Source: Desulfurobacterium atlanticum
Lineage (GTDB): Bacteria; Aquificota; Aquificia; Desulfurobacteriales; Desulfurobacteriaceae
Length of the DNA stretch: 57,122 bases
Direction of reading: 5' to 3'
Assembly: GCF_900188395.1 (NCBI RefSeq)
Contig: NZ_FZOB01000009.1
Coordinates: 1 to 57,122, forward strand
The notes under the pieces are model-generated. The model made no database searches and was not told the origin of the DNA. It saw only the letters and a list, made by a program, of their open reading frames with translations. Below are positions 32,504 to 42,779 of this stretch, piece by piece (the stretch's first letter is position 1; each line of letters begins with the position of its first letter). The position numbers were made by a program, and so were the translations under genes.

Positions 32504-33121
32504 TCAATCAGCAAGTATCTCGTCTATAGTAACAACACTACCAACATTACCAGCAATATCCGGGCCTGGTTTCAAGGTTTTCTTACCAGGTCTCCAGTTT
32601 GCAGGGCACGCCTCATCTGGATGCTCATACACATACTTCCAGGCATCAAGCTGTCTTAAAAGCTCTTTTACACTCCTACCAACAGGAGGATTAAGAACCT
32701 CCTCTGCAACTATAATTCCATCAGGATTGATAATAAACCTTCCTCTTCTTGCTATACCAGCGTCTTCCATATAAACACCGTAATCCCTTGCAGTCTTTCC
32801 TGTAGGATCAGCAGCAAGAAGGAACTTAACATCTTTCATTAAAGGTTCTACTTTGCAGAAAATCTGGTGGCTGAAAACAGTATCTGTTGAAATAGCGATT
32901 ACCTCAGCACCTCTTTTCTTAATTTCCTCATGCATAGCTGCGACCGCAGCCAACTCTGTAGGTCAAACAAATGTAAAATCAGCCGGGTAAAAACATACTA
33001 CAAGAAATTTTCCATCCCCATTTGGGACATAATCTGAAAGTTTCACAGATGTGTAAGAATCTGTTACTGGATCATACGCCTGAAGCTCAAACTCTGGTGC
33101 CTTCTGTCCTACTAAAGCCAT
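32504..33121 (-). CDS. Peroxiredoxin with selenocysteine (UGA) at the peroxidatic position
   Basis: Reading from ATG 33121 (site AAGGAGG in front) gives 205 residues if TGA 32963-32965 is read through as residue 53. Around it the sequence is CFYPADFTFV-U-PTELAAV, where the peroxidatic residue of AhpC/Prx proteins is normally cysteine in FTFVCPTE. The second half carries on in the same frame with the resolving cysteine in DEACPANWRPG, conserved arginine and the C-terminal arm, so the gene is not a pseudogene. Selenocysteine peroxiredoxins are known in anaerobes. A standard gene finder would report only 149 residues from the internal ATG at 32953, without the active site. It would reduce peroxides alongside cytochrome bd. 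Confidence 0.9.
32935..32965 (-). other. Selenocysteine UGA codon with bacterial SECIS-like hairpin
   Basis: On the mRNA, ten bases after the UGA a stem UGGCUGC/GCAGCUA (32946-32952 with 32935-32941, including one G-U pair) closes on a four-base loop GGUC (32942-32945). The apical loop begins 17 bases after the UGA. A bulge-free stem with G at the start of a GGUC-type loop at this distance is the bacterial SECIS pattern recognised by SelB. Confidence 0.75.
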
Positions 33122-33174
33122 GGCTTCCTCCTTGTTATAGGGTTTTAATAAAACTGATAATTATTCGCAAGAAA

Positions 33175-33203
33175 ATAATAGATAAATTTTTGACAAAAGT
33201 CAA
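33175..33203 (-). promoter_or_regulatory. Promoter of the peroxiredoxin gene with overlapping palindrome
   Basis: TTGACT (33198-33203) and TATTAT (33175-33180) are separated by exactly 17 bases on the minus strand. The -35 element is half of the perfect palindrome TTGACTTTTGTCAA (33190-33203), a plausible operator. A second inverted pair, ATTATT/AATAAT, covers the region just downstream of the -10. Either could bind a peroxide-sensing repressor such as PerR, but neither is a clear PerR box. Confidence 0.6.
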
Positions 33204-33263
33204 TTTCACCTAAAAGTTTTTCTAAATTAATGCCTTTCATCCCCTCTCCTTGTCAAAATTAAC

Positions 33264-34460
33264 TTATATTCCAGTATTATTGTAAGATTCAAGCAGTTTC
33301 ACTATTTCATTATAACCTTTCATTTTCGCCATTAAAAGTGGAGAGACTCCATGAACTGTTTTAATATTCTTATCCGCTCCTGCATCAAGAAGCATTTTTA
33401 CAATAGATGTTCTTCTGTACTTTACAGCAAAGTAAAGAGGAGTTTCTCCCCTATTATTTTGGACATTTACTTTTGCACCTTTCTCAAGCAGGAGTTTAAC
33501 TGCTTTTTCTTTTCCCATATATACAGCGTAATGAAGAGGAGTATTTCCTATTTTGTTTTCAGCATTAACATCAACCCCTTTCTCAACTAACTTTCTTAAA
33601 ACTTTCATCTCTCCCTGTCCTGCTGCAAAGTGGATAGGCAACTCTCCTTTTTTTGTAGATAGGTTAATATCAGCTCCTTTATCTATCAGATAAAGCGCTA
33701 TATCCTCATGCCCTCTGATAATAGCTTTTATCAAAGGAGACCACCCGTGAGGGTCTCTATCATTTAAATTAGCCCCAGAATTGCAAAGAAGCTTAACAAT
33801 GTCAAAATTTCCCTTATAGACAGCAAACTGTAGCGGAGTAAATCCCATAAAGTTCTTTGCATTAACATCAGCACCGTGAGTTAAAAGATAGCCAACTATC
33901 TCTTTATAGCCTTTTATAGAAGCATAATGGATGGGTTGATAACCACCAACATTTTTCGCACTTACATCCGCTCCCTTCTCTACCAAAATCTTCACAACTT
34001 CAAAATTACCGTTCAATACAGCCCGATGAAGAGGTGTAAAACCCTTTTTATCTTTTGCATCAACAAAAGATCCCTTATCAATAAGCAAACCGACAACATC
34101 AGATGCACCACTTTCTGCTGCAAAATGGAGCGGTGTATAACCCACTTTATCCTTTTTATTAACATCAGCTCCCGCACCTATAAGAGCTGTGGCTATATTC
34201 TTTTCCCCAAGAGCTGCAGCATAATGCAAAGGTGTCATCCCTTTTGTGTCAGTGGTGTCTGGATTAACACCTGACGCAAGGAGGGCTTTTACTTTTTTTA
34301 AATCATTACTTAAAACAGCTTCATGCAGGTTTGTTTTTCTTATGTGAGCAGTCTCTCTCAAAAAAGTTCCTCTGTAAACCTCAAGAGGATTAAGCTGAGC
34401 TGCAACTGCAGAACCTGATGTAACAACGCCCAGTAAAACTACTATTAAAAATTTTCTCAT
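33264..34460 (-). CDS. Exported ankyrin-repeat protein
   Basis: 398 residues with a Sec signal peptide (KFLIVVLLGVVTSGSAVAAQ) followed by about eleven ankyrin repeats of 33 residues, seen as the recurring G-x-TPLHYAA-x-G pattern, for example TKGMTPLHYAAALGEKNIAT and KIGNTPLHYAVYMGKEKAVK. The repeats fill the whole mature chain, so it is a protein-binding scaffold in the periplasm. Ankyrin proteins of this kind are often encoded next to catalase or peroxide-defence genes and can protect periplasmic enzymes; here the peroxiredoxin gene is just upstream on the same strand. That link is contextual. Confidence 0.9.
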   Translation of the reverse strand: MRKFLIVVLLGVVTSGSAVAAQLNPLEVYRGTFLRETAHIRKTNLHEAVLSNDLKKVKALLASGVNPDTTDTKGMTPLHYAAALGEKNIATALIGAGADVNKKDKVGYTPLHFAAESGASDVVGLLIDKGSFVDAKDKKGFTPLHRAVLNGNFEVVKILVEKGADVSAKNVGGYQPIHYASIKGYKEIVGYLLTHGADVNAKNFMGFTPLQFAVYKGNFDIVKLLCNSGANLNDRDPHGWSPLIKAIIRGHEDIALYLIDKGADINLSTKKGELPIHFAAGQGEMKVLRKLVEKGVDVNAENKIGNTPLHYAVYMGKEKAVKLLLEKGAKVNVQNNRGETPLYFAVKYRRTSIVKMLLDAGADKNIKTVHGVSPLLMAKMKGYNEIVKLLESYNNTGI

Positions 34461-34534
34461 AAAAATCTCCTGATAATGAAAATCTTTATCATTTAGATTA
34501 TCCTTTTCAATCCTCTATGTCAAGATTTTTTGGA

Positions 34535-34795
34535 AGAGTGTTTGAAAATTCTCATTTGTTTCTAAAAGGTATTGAGATTCTTCGGCTGCAAAGCAGCCTC
34601 AGAATGACGAAGAAAGGCATCCTGAGGGCAAAGCCCGAAGAATCTCTTAAAGTTCATAGCCATTTTTCAAACAGCCTCAGATTTTTTAGAGAATATCGGA
34701 AATTATTAAGAGAACAAAGGACTTTCATATAGCTCAACTGTTTGTTTTTGCATGAATGTTTTGTTCTTTATTTGGATGATTTTTTCAAACACTCT
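34535..34795. repeat. Possible MITE-like element with 14-bp inverted ends and an inner palindrome
   Basis: AGAGTGTTTGAAAA (34535-34548) and its exact inverse complement (34782-34795) frame 261 bases with no gene. Inside, GAGATTCTTCGG/CCGAAGAATCTC (34574-34585 with 34635-34646) bounds a hairpin-rich 73-base block containing CAGAATGACG, a common extragenic palindrome in many genomes. Further partial copies of TCAAACA-CTCT occur at 34665-34680 and at 35731-35743 beyond the next gene. The remainder of the gap from 34461 to 34855 holds only a likely -10 TATAAT (34810-34815). Confidence 0.5.
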
Positions 34796-34863
34796 TACTG
34801 AATTTCTGATATAATATACTAAGAGAAGAAAATTTTGTTAAACAAGGAGGGGCTTATGAAAGA

Positions 34864-35585
<722 letters not shown>

Positions 35586-35593
35586 TCTACCCT

Positions 35594-35613
35594 TCCCCTC
35601 CGCGGAGAGGGGA
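35594..35613. terminator. Hairpin after the outer-membrane protein gene
   Basis: TCCCCTC pairs with GAGGGGA around CGCGGA, 9 bases after the stop. It has no T-tract, so it may be an RNA-stabilising hairpin rather than a true terminator. The rest of the 236-base gap to the efflux operon contains a partial TCAAACACTCT repeat (35731-35743). Confidence 0.45.
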
Positions 35614-35821
35614 CCTAATACTTCCATCCCATAGATAAGCACTACTGTTTATTAAAAATTTCATTGTTGGAACACTGCCTACTTGAAGCAAGCTTATTCT
35701 CTTGAACTTTTGTTCTTTCTCTTATGATTCCTCAAACACTCTCAGATTTTTGAGATAAATCAATGTAACTTTAGTTCACCTGCATTAATTAGGTAACAAA
35801 CAGAAAAATAAGGAGGAGCTT

Positions 35822-37084
35822 TTGAAAAAGTTTTTTCTGACAGCAGCAATTTTACTACTACCACTAAAAGCATACACTCTTACGATAGAGGAAGCAGTTA
35901 ACATAGCACTAAAAAACAATGCGGATTTAAAGATTGCTAAATCAAAAATTAAGATTGCAAATTTAACAAAAGAGGAAAAGAAAAAAAGTAATTTTGGAAA
36001 ATTTTTACTTAACGGAAGCTACACCCATTACAACATACCGAGAACCCTTGCTCCTATAGTTCCTCCTCTAACTTCACCAATAGTAACCGACAAAGATATA
36101 TCATCTCTTGGAATCTCATACACAGTAACTCTCTTTTCAGGATTTTCAAACGTTGAAGAGGTTAAAATCGCATCTATAGAAAAGAAAATGGCAGAAAACT
36201 ATCTTAATCTTTCAAGATCCCAGATAGCTTACAACGTTCGTTCCATTTTTCTTAAAATCTTGTCCCTACAGGAGAGCAGGAAAGCTCTTTATTCTTACAT
36301 GACAGCCCTTAAAAGGCTAAAAACTGATATACAAACAGGAATAAAAGCAGGGAAAAGACCCGAAATAGATCTTTTAAAAGTTGAAGGAGAAATAGAAAAG
36401 ATCAATTCAGAAGTGGAGAAAATAGATGGAAATATAAAAGCTTTAAAAGCAACTCTTGCCTTTCTACTTGGGAAAGAGAAAGTTGATGAAGAGATTGAAC
36501 CTGTATCTTTTCCATTAGATAGATTTACCAGCGATTTTAAAAATACAACCTTTAGCCAAAATCCACAGGTGAAAATAGCAGAACTTGAGCTTAAAAAAAG
36601 TGAAAAAACGGTAAGAAAGATAAAAAGCTCCTACTACCCAACCATAAACTTAAGTGCTTATTACGGAAAAAATTTCGGTGGGGGAGAAAGTAAAACACTG
36701 TGGCAGGTGGGAGTAACATTAAACTGGCTGATATATGATTTTGGAAGTAGAAAGATTAAAGTGGAAAAGGCACTTGAAAACACCTCAATCTCAAAGATAA
36801 AAATAGAAAAAGTGAAACTTTCCCTTATAAAAGAGATGGAGGAAGCAAAAGCAAAAATCCTTTCTGCGGAAGGGGCTTTAAAAAGTGCAGAGAAAGAGAT
36901 TGCTCTGACAGAAAAGGTTAAAGAGATAGAGAAAGTAAGGTATGAAACCGGGGCAGGCACAATATATGACCTTCTAACAGCACAGGCGAAATATGAAAGT
37001 GCAAAAGCCAGATTTATAAATGCAAAATATGAACTTCTTGACGCATTCTACTACATGAAATATGTAAAAGGCGAGGTGAAGTAA
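35822..37084 (+). CDS. TolC-family outer-membrane efflux protein
   Basis: 420 residues with a signal peptide (KKFFLTAAILLLPLKAYT) and two outer-membrane-efflux repeats, starting LTIEEAVNIALKNNADLKIA and ending with ETGAGTIYDLLTAQAKYESA. TolC proteins form trimeric channels that pass substrates from the RND pump through the outer membrane. It starts at TTG 35822 with AGGAGG in front, and overlaps the adaptor gene by one base. With the two following genes it makes a complete tripartite pump. Substrate is unknown. Confidence 0.92.
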   Translation: MKKFFLTAAILLLPLKAYTLTIEEAVNIALKNNADLKIAKSKIKIANLTKEEKKKSNFGKFLLNGSYTHYNIPRTLAPIVPPLTSPIVTDKDISSLGISYTVTLFSGFSNVEEVKIASIEKKMAENYLNLSRSQIAYNVRSIFLKILSLQESRKALYSYMTALKRLKTDIQTGIKAGKRPEIDLLKVEGEIEKINSEVEKIDGNIKALKATLAFLLGKEKVDEEIEPVSFPLDRFTSDFKNTTFSQNPQVKIAELELKKSEKTVRKIKSSYYPTINLSAYYGKNFGGGESKTLWQVGVTLNWLIYDFGSRKIKVEKALENTSISKIKIEKVKLSLIKEMEEAKAKILSAEGALKSAEKEIALTEKVKEIEKVRYETGAGTIYDLLTAQAKYESAKARFINAKYELLDAFYYMKYVKGEVK

Positions 37085-38202
37085 TGAAGAAAGTCATCAC
37101 TATAATTGTTCTTTTAGTAGTAATTTTTGCAGGAGTAAAACTTGTTAAAAAGAGAAAAGCTGAAATTGAAAAACTCTCTGTTCCAACAATACCTCAAATA
37201 ACAGTTAAAACCATTACGCCACAAAGAGGAAAAGTTGTAAGTAGTGCAATATTTACAGGAAAAGCAGAATATAAAGATAAAGTATTTGTAGCAACGAAAC
37301 TTTCAGGCTACATTCAAAAAGTATATGTCAGCGAAGGAGAAAATATTAATAAAGGACAGATTTTGGCTACTATAGATTCAAAAGAGATAATAAGTGGAAT
37401 AAATCAACTTGAGAAGAACAAAGAAGCTATTAAAAAAGCGATAGAGTCTCTTGAACTGGGATTAAAAGCGGCTAATGTTGAACTTAAGTTTGCAAAAGAC
37501 AGATACACCAGAATAAAAACTCTCTACGAAGCAGGAGGAGCATCGAAAGAGCAACTTGAAGCAGCGGAAACAGAACTAAACCTTAAAAAAATAAAGGTGA
37601 AAACAGCAGTAAAAAATATAGAGGCAAAGGAGAAAGAACTTGAATCTGTAGAAGAGGTGATAAAAGGAAAAAAGTCTCTTCTTCAGTACACCACCATAAC
37701 TTCTCCGGTTAATGGAGTGGTTGGAACAGTTTTCGTTAAAAACGGTAATCTTGCAGTTCCCGGGAAACCTATAATGACAATTTTGTCTGGAAAACCTAAA
37801 GTAACCTTCCTTTTCCCTGATAAAAATCTCATAAAACCCGGAATGAAGGTTGAAATAAAAGAATACGGCAGGGGAAAAATAACAAAGATTTATCCAGAAA
37901 CAAAAAACGGTCTTTTCATAGCTGAAGTGAAACCTGAAAAAAATATCCCTGATGGTGCACTTTTAACATTGAAAGTGTTAATAAAAGAAGCTGAAGGAAC
38001 CGTTATTCCGCTAAACGCACTGATAGAAACAGATAACGGAACCTTTGTGGTTGTTAAAACTGATAAAGGTTTTGAAAAAAAGAGAGTAAATGTGATAGCA
38101 ACGGATATATCAAAAGCCGTGATATCTCCTGGGATAACATCTCCAATAGCCATCGGCAGTGAATCTAAACTTTTAAGACTTATAGCAGGTGGTGAAAGAT
38201 GA
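37084..38202 (+). CDS. Periplasmic adaptor (HlyD/AcrA family) of an RND efflux pump
   Basis: 372 residues. One N-terminal membrane anchor (VITIIVLLVVIFAGVKLV) precedes the barrel-sandwich half-motif YIQKVYVSEGENINKGQILA, a long alpha-helical hairpin (about 100-205, EQLEAAETELNLKKIKVK), the second half-motif TTITSPVNGVVGTVFVKNG and a beta-barrel domain. This links the inner-membrane pump to TolC. It overlaps its neighbours on both sides by 1 and 4 bases, so the three subunits are made from one transcript in fixed ratio. Confidence 0.92.
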   Translation: MKKVITIIVLLVVIFAGVKLVKKRKAEIEKLSVPTIPQITVKTITPQRGKVVSSAIFTGKAEYKDKVFVATKLSGYIQKVYVSEGENINKGQILATIDSKEIISGINQLEKNKEAIKKAIESLELGLKAANVELKFAKDRYTRIKTLYEAGGASKEQLEAAETELNLKKIKVKTAVKNIEAKEKELESVEEVIKGKKSLLQYTTITSPVNGVVGTVFVKNGNLAVPGKPIMTILSGKPKVTFLFPDKNLIKPGMKVEIKEYGRGKITKIYPETKNGLFIAEVKPEKNIPDGALLTLKVLIKEAEGTVIPLNALIETDNGTFVVVKTDKGFEKKRVNVIATDISKAVISPGITSPIAIGSESKLLRLIAGGER

Positions 38203-41200
38203 TAAAGATCCTACTTAAAAGACCCTACTTTATATACTCTTTTCTTGCACTATTTCTCTTTCTTGGAATTTACGGATACAACAACATAAACAGAAAGCTG
38301 TTTCCCGATTCAAACCGTCCAGAAGTTGCAGTGGTTATTGTTGAACCGGGAGCTTCAGCCAAGGAGATAGCTTCAAATATTGTCGTTCCTGTAGAGAGGG
38401 AACTTTACACCCTTGATAGAATCAGAAGAGTTTACTCCACAACAATAGACGAAGTTACCGTGATTCACGCAGAGTTTAACTATGGAAAAGATATAGGGAC
38501 AGCCACTACAGAGGTAACTCAGGCAGTATCAAAGATTAGAAGTGATTTACCGCCGGACATCAGAGAGCCTCAAATTTACAGAATAGACAGTACACTCCAA
38601 CCTATCGTTGTAATTTCAGTATCATCAAAAAAGCTTCCCCTCACAGATATAAGAGAGATAGCGGAAAATGATATAAAAAATACTCTCCTTCAGGTAGAAG
38701 GGGTTGCAAATGTTGACATTTTTGGTGGTTACAAGAAGGAAGTAATGGTAATTCCTGATAAGAAACTACTTGATAAGTATAATCTCTCTCCAGCAATTAT
38801 AGTTGCAACACTTTCAAAGCACAATAGGGACTTTGCCATAGGTTCAATAGAAAACAATTTTTCAAAGGTTTTGTTAAAAATAAAAGGGAAACGGGATGTC
38901 CTTGAAAGTATTAAAAACATTCCAATAACTTCCTCTATCAAATTGAAAGACGTAGCAAAGGTGCATTTTGGCCACTATGAAAATACCGCTCTTTATTACG
39001 GCAACCAGAACCCCGCCATTGCACTTGCAGTTCAGAGAGAATCGGATGCTGACGTTGTAAAAACTATTGAAAAAGTAGAAAAAACTCTAAAAGAGATGGA
39101 GAAAAGATATCCATCTCTTCACTTTGAAATAACAGATACACAGAAAGATACAATAGTGCAAAGTACAACGAATATGTTTGAATCTCTGCGAGATGCAATA
39201 ATAATGTCCACCATAGTGGTGTTTTTCTTTCTCGCAAGTTTCAGACAGGTTCTTGTTGTTCTCTTCACAATTCCTCTTGTTTACGCTTCAACTGTAGCTC
39301 TTATGTGGATTACAGGGATAGAATTCAATGTGGTTACCCTCACTGCAATTATACTTGCCCTCGGACTTTTACTTGACGATGCTGTTGTAGTTATGGAAAA
39401 CATAGAAAGACACTATAGGGAATTGAAAAAACCTATACGCAGGGCTGTTATTGAAGGAACAGAAGAGATAATGTTTTCAGACCTTGCCGGAACAATAACA
39501 ACAATGGCTGCACTATTTCCTATTCTTTTTGTTGGTGATTATCCGCAGACAATATTCAGACCCCTTGCTGGCACTTTACTTCTTGCCCTTGCTGCTTCAT
39601 ACATTATCTCAATAACAGCAGTTCCCCTTCTATCCATGAGACTTCTTGCAATAAAACATCCGTTAATACTGAAATTTGAAGAAGTGTTTGAAAAGGTCAT
39701 CTCAAAATTGAATAACAGTTTTAGAATGTTCTTCCATAACCTAGTAAAAGCAGGAATTGAAAATAGAGCAGTAGCTGGAAGCTACCTTTTGGGATTAATA
39801 CTACTATTTGTTATAAGTGTCAAAGGGCTAATGCCTATAATCGGAAAGGAACTAATGCCCCCGATGGATACAGGAATAGTTAAAATAGGCATAACTGTTG
39901 ATCCAAACCTGACAATTGAGGACAGCAAAAAAGTCCTTGAGAAAACATTAAAAGCAATCTACTCCAGCGGGAAAGTTATAAGGGTTTCCTCTTCTATAGG
40001 AAGTGAAGCGGGAGTTTTATCCATAGGGAGTGGAGGTGGCATAGACTCCATATCTATAACAGCTACCTATGTAAATCGTTTTGAACGAAAGAAAACCATC
40101 TGGGAAATAGAAAGAGAGTTGAGAAGAAAAATAGCCCGAATTCCGAACATTGAACAGTTTACAGTATCCGACTACGGAGCAACAGCCCTTTCAAGTATTA
40201 AAGGAAACATAGACGTTACTTTATATTCCTCAAACTTTGACTCTCTTGAAAAAGCCGGAAAGTATGTTGAAAAAGCTATCTACAGCACTAAAGGAATAAC
40301 CTGTGTAGCAAGGAGCTGGAATAAAAACAAAAAAGTTTATGTTCTCAAAGTTAATGAAGAGAAAGCGCTATCTTACGGTTTGACTCCCGAAGAGATAGCT
40401 TTTCAACTTACACAGCTTTTAAGAGGGATAAAAGCAACTTCCTTTCCAGTGATAAACTCCAAAGATTTCTCCATTAGAGTATGGATGGACAAAAACAGCA
40501 GAGATTCTGTTAAGACTGTAGAGAACACACTGATTCAAACAAAATTTGGAAAAATTCCCCTTTCAACAGTTGCAAAAGTTGAAGCAGTATATGAACCAAA
40601 TGTTATAACAAGAGAGAAGCTGTTTTATACTCTTGATATTTATGGTTTCAGAGAAAAAGCAGCAATCACTCACATAATGGACAGTTTTGATAAAGCGTTT
40701 AAAAAGTATGAAACTAAAATTCCTCCAGATGTAAAACTTGAGCAAAATGGTGATGTAAAGCAGTTTACAGATTCAGCTAAAAGAATGGTAAGAGCCATAG
40801 GATTTGCGGTGCTTCTTATATTCTTTGTTCTTGTTCCGATGTTTAATTCAGTGAAGGCACCTCTTCTTATAATAGTATCCATTCCTTTAACATTAATAGG
40901 TGCTGCGTGGTCTCTTCTACTGTTCGACTATCACATCTCAATGCCTGCAATGATGGGATTTGTTCTTTTAAGTGGTATTATCGTTAACAACGCAATTTTA
41001 CTGATAGACTTTGCGCTTAATGGCATTAAGAAAGGACTAACTCCAAAAGAAGCGATTCTTGAAAGTATAAAAATAAGAACAAGACCTGTTCTTATGACAG
41101 CTTTTGCAACAACAGCCGGTATGCTTCCAGTAGCCATGGGAAATGCTATAGGACTTGAAAGGCTTGCTCCACTTGGAGCGGTAGCCATCGGTGGACTTAT

Positions 41201-41270
41201 TGTTGGAACATTCCTTACACTTGTATTTATTCCGCTTCTATTTATCTACACGTATAAAGAAGCAAATTGA
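38199..41270 (+). CDS. RND-superfamily efflux pump, inner-membrane transporter
   Basis: 1023 residues, the normal size of AcrB-type proteins: twelve membrane helices in two halves with two large periplasmic loops. Typical segments are RPYFIYSFLALFLFLGIYGY at the N-terminus, ILALGLLLDDAVVVMENIERH in helix four with the proton-relay aspartates, IREPQIYRIDSTLQP in the porter domain and the second-half signature SGIIVNNAILLIDFA. The paired aspartates (LLDDAVV) suggest proton coupling. Two-subunit MdtBC-type pumps and metal (CusA) pumps are related; no methionine-rich metal site was obvious, so organic substrates are more likely. Confidence 0.93.
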   Translation: MIKILLKRPYFIYSFLALFLFLGIYGYNNINRKLFPDSNRPEVAVVIVEPGASAKEIASNIVVPVERELYTLDRIRRVYSTTIDEVTVIHAEFNYGKDIGTATTEVTQAVSKIRSDLPPDIREPQIYRIDSTLQPIVVISVSSKKLPLTDIREIAENDIKNTLLQVEGVANVDIFGGYKKEVMVIPDKKLLDKYNLSPAIIVATLSKHNRDFAIGSIENNFSKVLLKIKGKRDVLESIKNIPITSSIKLKDVAKVHFGHYENTALYYGNQNPAIALAVQRESDADVVKTIEKVEKTLKEMEKRYPSLHFEITDTQKDTIVQSTTNMFESLRDAIIMSTIVVFFFLASFRQVLVVLFTIPLVYASTVALMWITGIEFNVVTLTAIILALGLLLDDAVVVMENIERHYRELKKPIRRAVIEGTEEIMFSDLAGTITTMAALFPILFVGDYPQTIFRPLAGTLLLALAASYIISITAVPLLSMRLLAIKHPLILKFEEVFEKVISKLNNSFRMFFHNLVKAGIENRAVAGSYLLGLILLFVISVKGLMPIIGKELMPPMDTGIVKIGITVDPNLTIEDSKKVLEKTLKAIYSSGKVIRVSSSIGSEAGVLSIGSGGGIDSISITATYVNRFERKKTIWEIERELRRKIARIPNIEQFTVSDYGATALSSIKGNIDVTLYSSNFDSLEKAGKYVEKAIYSTKGITCVARSWNKNKKVYVLKVNEEKALSYGLTPEEIAFQLTQLLRGIKATSFPVINSKDFSIRVWMDKNSRDSVKTVENTLIQTKFGKIPLSTVAKVEAVYEPNVITREKLFYTLDIYGFREKAAITHIMDSFDKAFKKYETKIPPDVKLEQNGDVKQFTDSAKRMVRAIGFAVLLIFFVLVPMFNSVKAPLLIIVSIPLTLIGAAWSLLLFDYHISMPAMMGFVLLSGIIVNNAILLIDFALNGIKKGLTPKEAILESIKIRTRPVLMTAFATTAGMLPVAMGNAIGLERLAPLGAVAIGGLIVGTFLTLVFIPLLFIYTYKEAN

Positions 41271-41271
41271 T

Positions 41272-41291
41272 AGGGGGTTAAACCCCCTTTA
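41272..41291. terminator. Bidirectional terminator between RND pump and phosphohexomutase
   Basis: AGGGGGT pairs with ACCCCCT (41272-41278 with 41282-41288) and is flanked by T residues. It starts 1 base after the pump stop and overlaps the stop of the convergent gene. Confidence 0.8.
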
Positions 41292-42666
41292 TAAGATTAA
41301 CTCCCGTGCTAATAAGTTTTTCAACTTCCGAAGGAGTAGGTGCTTCAGCATAAGTTCTGAATACAGGCTCTGTTCCTGAAGGTCTGAATAAAAGCCACGA
41401 ATCATCCTCAAAGATAAGCTTTAATCCATCTATTGTAAGGGCTTTTTTTACCTTCTTTCCTTCAACTTCAGAAGGCGGAGAAGAGATAAGCTCTTTTAAT
41501 TTTTCCCTTTCTTTTTCTGTAACAGGGAGATCTATCCTCCTGTAGTAAGCAGAGCCAAACTCCTCAAACAGAGCATCAACCATCTGAGAAACCGTTTTAC
41601 CTTCAACAATCATCTTCTCAACAACATAAAGCCCCATTAAAAGGCCGTCCCTCTCAGGTAGGTAATCTATCAGAGCATAACCTCCGCTCTCTTCACCACC
41701 AAAAAGAACCTTCTTTTCAAGCATAACCTCTGTAATGTTTTTGAATCCTACCGGTGTTTCAACAAGCTCTATTCCAAAAGCTTCACATATTCTATTTACA
41801 AGATAACCTGTAGAAACGGTTTTCACAACGCAACCACCTTTTAAACCTTTATTCCTTAAAAGGTGAAGAAGAATCAGAGCATAAACTATCTGAGAGTTAA
41901 CAAAATTTCCTTTCTCATCAACAATTCCCACTCTATCACCATCACCGTCGTGGGCTATACCTATATCACTTTTAGTTGCTCTTACCTTCTCCATAAGAGT
42001 TCTTATGTTTTTCTCCACTATAGGCTCAGGATGTTTATTATTAAAGAGAGGATCTCTATAGCTGTGAATCTGTGCTACAGTGGCCTTTGTTCCTTCCAGA
42101 GCTTTTGAAACAAAACCCTGTTGTGCCCCGAACATAGCGTCGTGAACTATCTTAACTTCTCTCTCTCTAAAAAGAGAAAGGTCAATCTGGTTTCTCACAC
42201 CTTCAATATAAGGAGTGTTGATATCAAGAAGCTCTATCTCTCCCTTACCACCGCTTTTTTCATCCACATTTTTCAACTTTTCCTCTATTCGTTTAACGTA
42301 AACTGTTCTCGCTGCCCCTCCAAACGCTTCTTTAACCTTATAACCGTTATACTTTCCGTAGTTGTGAGAAGCTGTAATAACTATACCGTTATCAAATTCA
42401 AGATACTTTGTTGCATAGGAAACCGCAGGAGTTGGAGAGAAAGTATCAGAAAGAGAAACCTCAAACCCCTCACCTGAGAGAAGCTCTGCAACAAACTTTC
42501 CAAACTCGGGAGAGAGAAACCTCATATCATAACCAACAACAACTCTCTTTGCCCCATCCTCTTTTAAAACTTTGGCATGAGCAAGAGTAACTTTTTTTAA
42601 ATTTTCAAACGTAAAATCGTCAGCAATAACACCTCTCCAACCATCAGTCCCAAACTTTATAGCCAC
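41278..42666 (-). CDS. Phosphoglucomutase/phosphomannomutase
   Basis: About 462 residues of the alpha-D-phosphohexomutase superfamily, which moves phosphate between C1 and C6 of glucose or mannose for polysaccharide and lipopolysaccharide precursors. The four family loops are present: catalytic serine in ITASHNYGKYNGYK, metal-binding HDGDGDRVGIVDE, sugar-binding FGGEESGGYALID and phosphate-binding FRPSGTEPVFR. I favour the GTG start at 42666, with GGAGGT five bases upstream, over ATG 42678; homologues also begin at MAIKFGTDGWR. Which hexose is preferred cannot be told. Confidence 0.93.
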   Translation of the reverse strand: MAIKFGTDGWRGVIADDFTFENLKKVTLAHAKVLKEDGAKRVVVGYDMRFLSPEFGKFVAELLSGEGFEVSLSDTFSPTPAVSYATKYLEFDNGIVITASHNYGKYNGYKVKEAFGGAARTVYVKRIEEKLKNVDEKSGGKGEIELLDINTPYIEGVRNQIDLSLFREREVKIVHDAMFGAQQGFVSKALEGTKATVAQIHSYRDPLFNNKHPEPIVEKNIRTLMEKVRATKSDIGIAHDGDGDRVGIVDEKGNFVNSQIVYALILLHLLRNKGLKGGCVVKTVSTGYLVNRICEAFGIELVETPVGFKNITEVMLEKKVLFGGEESGGYALIDYLPERDGLLMGLYVVEKMIVEGKTVSQMVDALFEEFGSAYYRRIDLPVTEKEREKLKELISSPPSEVEGKKVKKALTIDGLKLIFEDDSWLLFRPSGTEPVFRTYAEAPTPSEVEKLISTGVNLIKGV

Positions 42667-42779
42667 CTTTACCTCCATAGCCCAAAAGTAGCTTAGATTA
42701 TACTAAAGAAAACAAAAATTTATATGGTAGAATTTTAAAAAGACGCACTTTTAAAACCAAATATTGTCACAGGAGAAAG

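Noticed and set aside
32504-32953. A 149-residue peroxiredoxin starting at the internal ATG
   Set aside because: That version lacks the peroxidatic site and has no ribosome site, whereas the upstream frame has both and continues through the UGA.
34517-34732. Plus-strand ORF of 71 codons upstream of the outer-membrane protein
   Set aside because: It lies across an inverted-repeat element with extragenic palindromes, lacks a ribosome site and has no protein-like domain.
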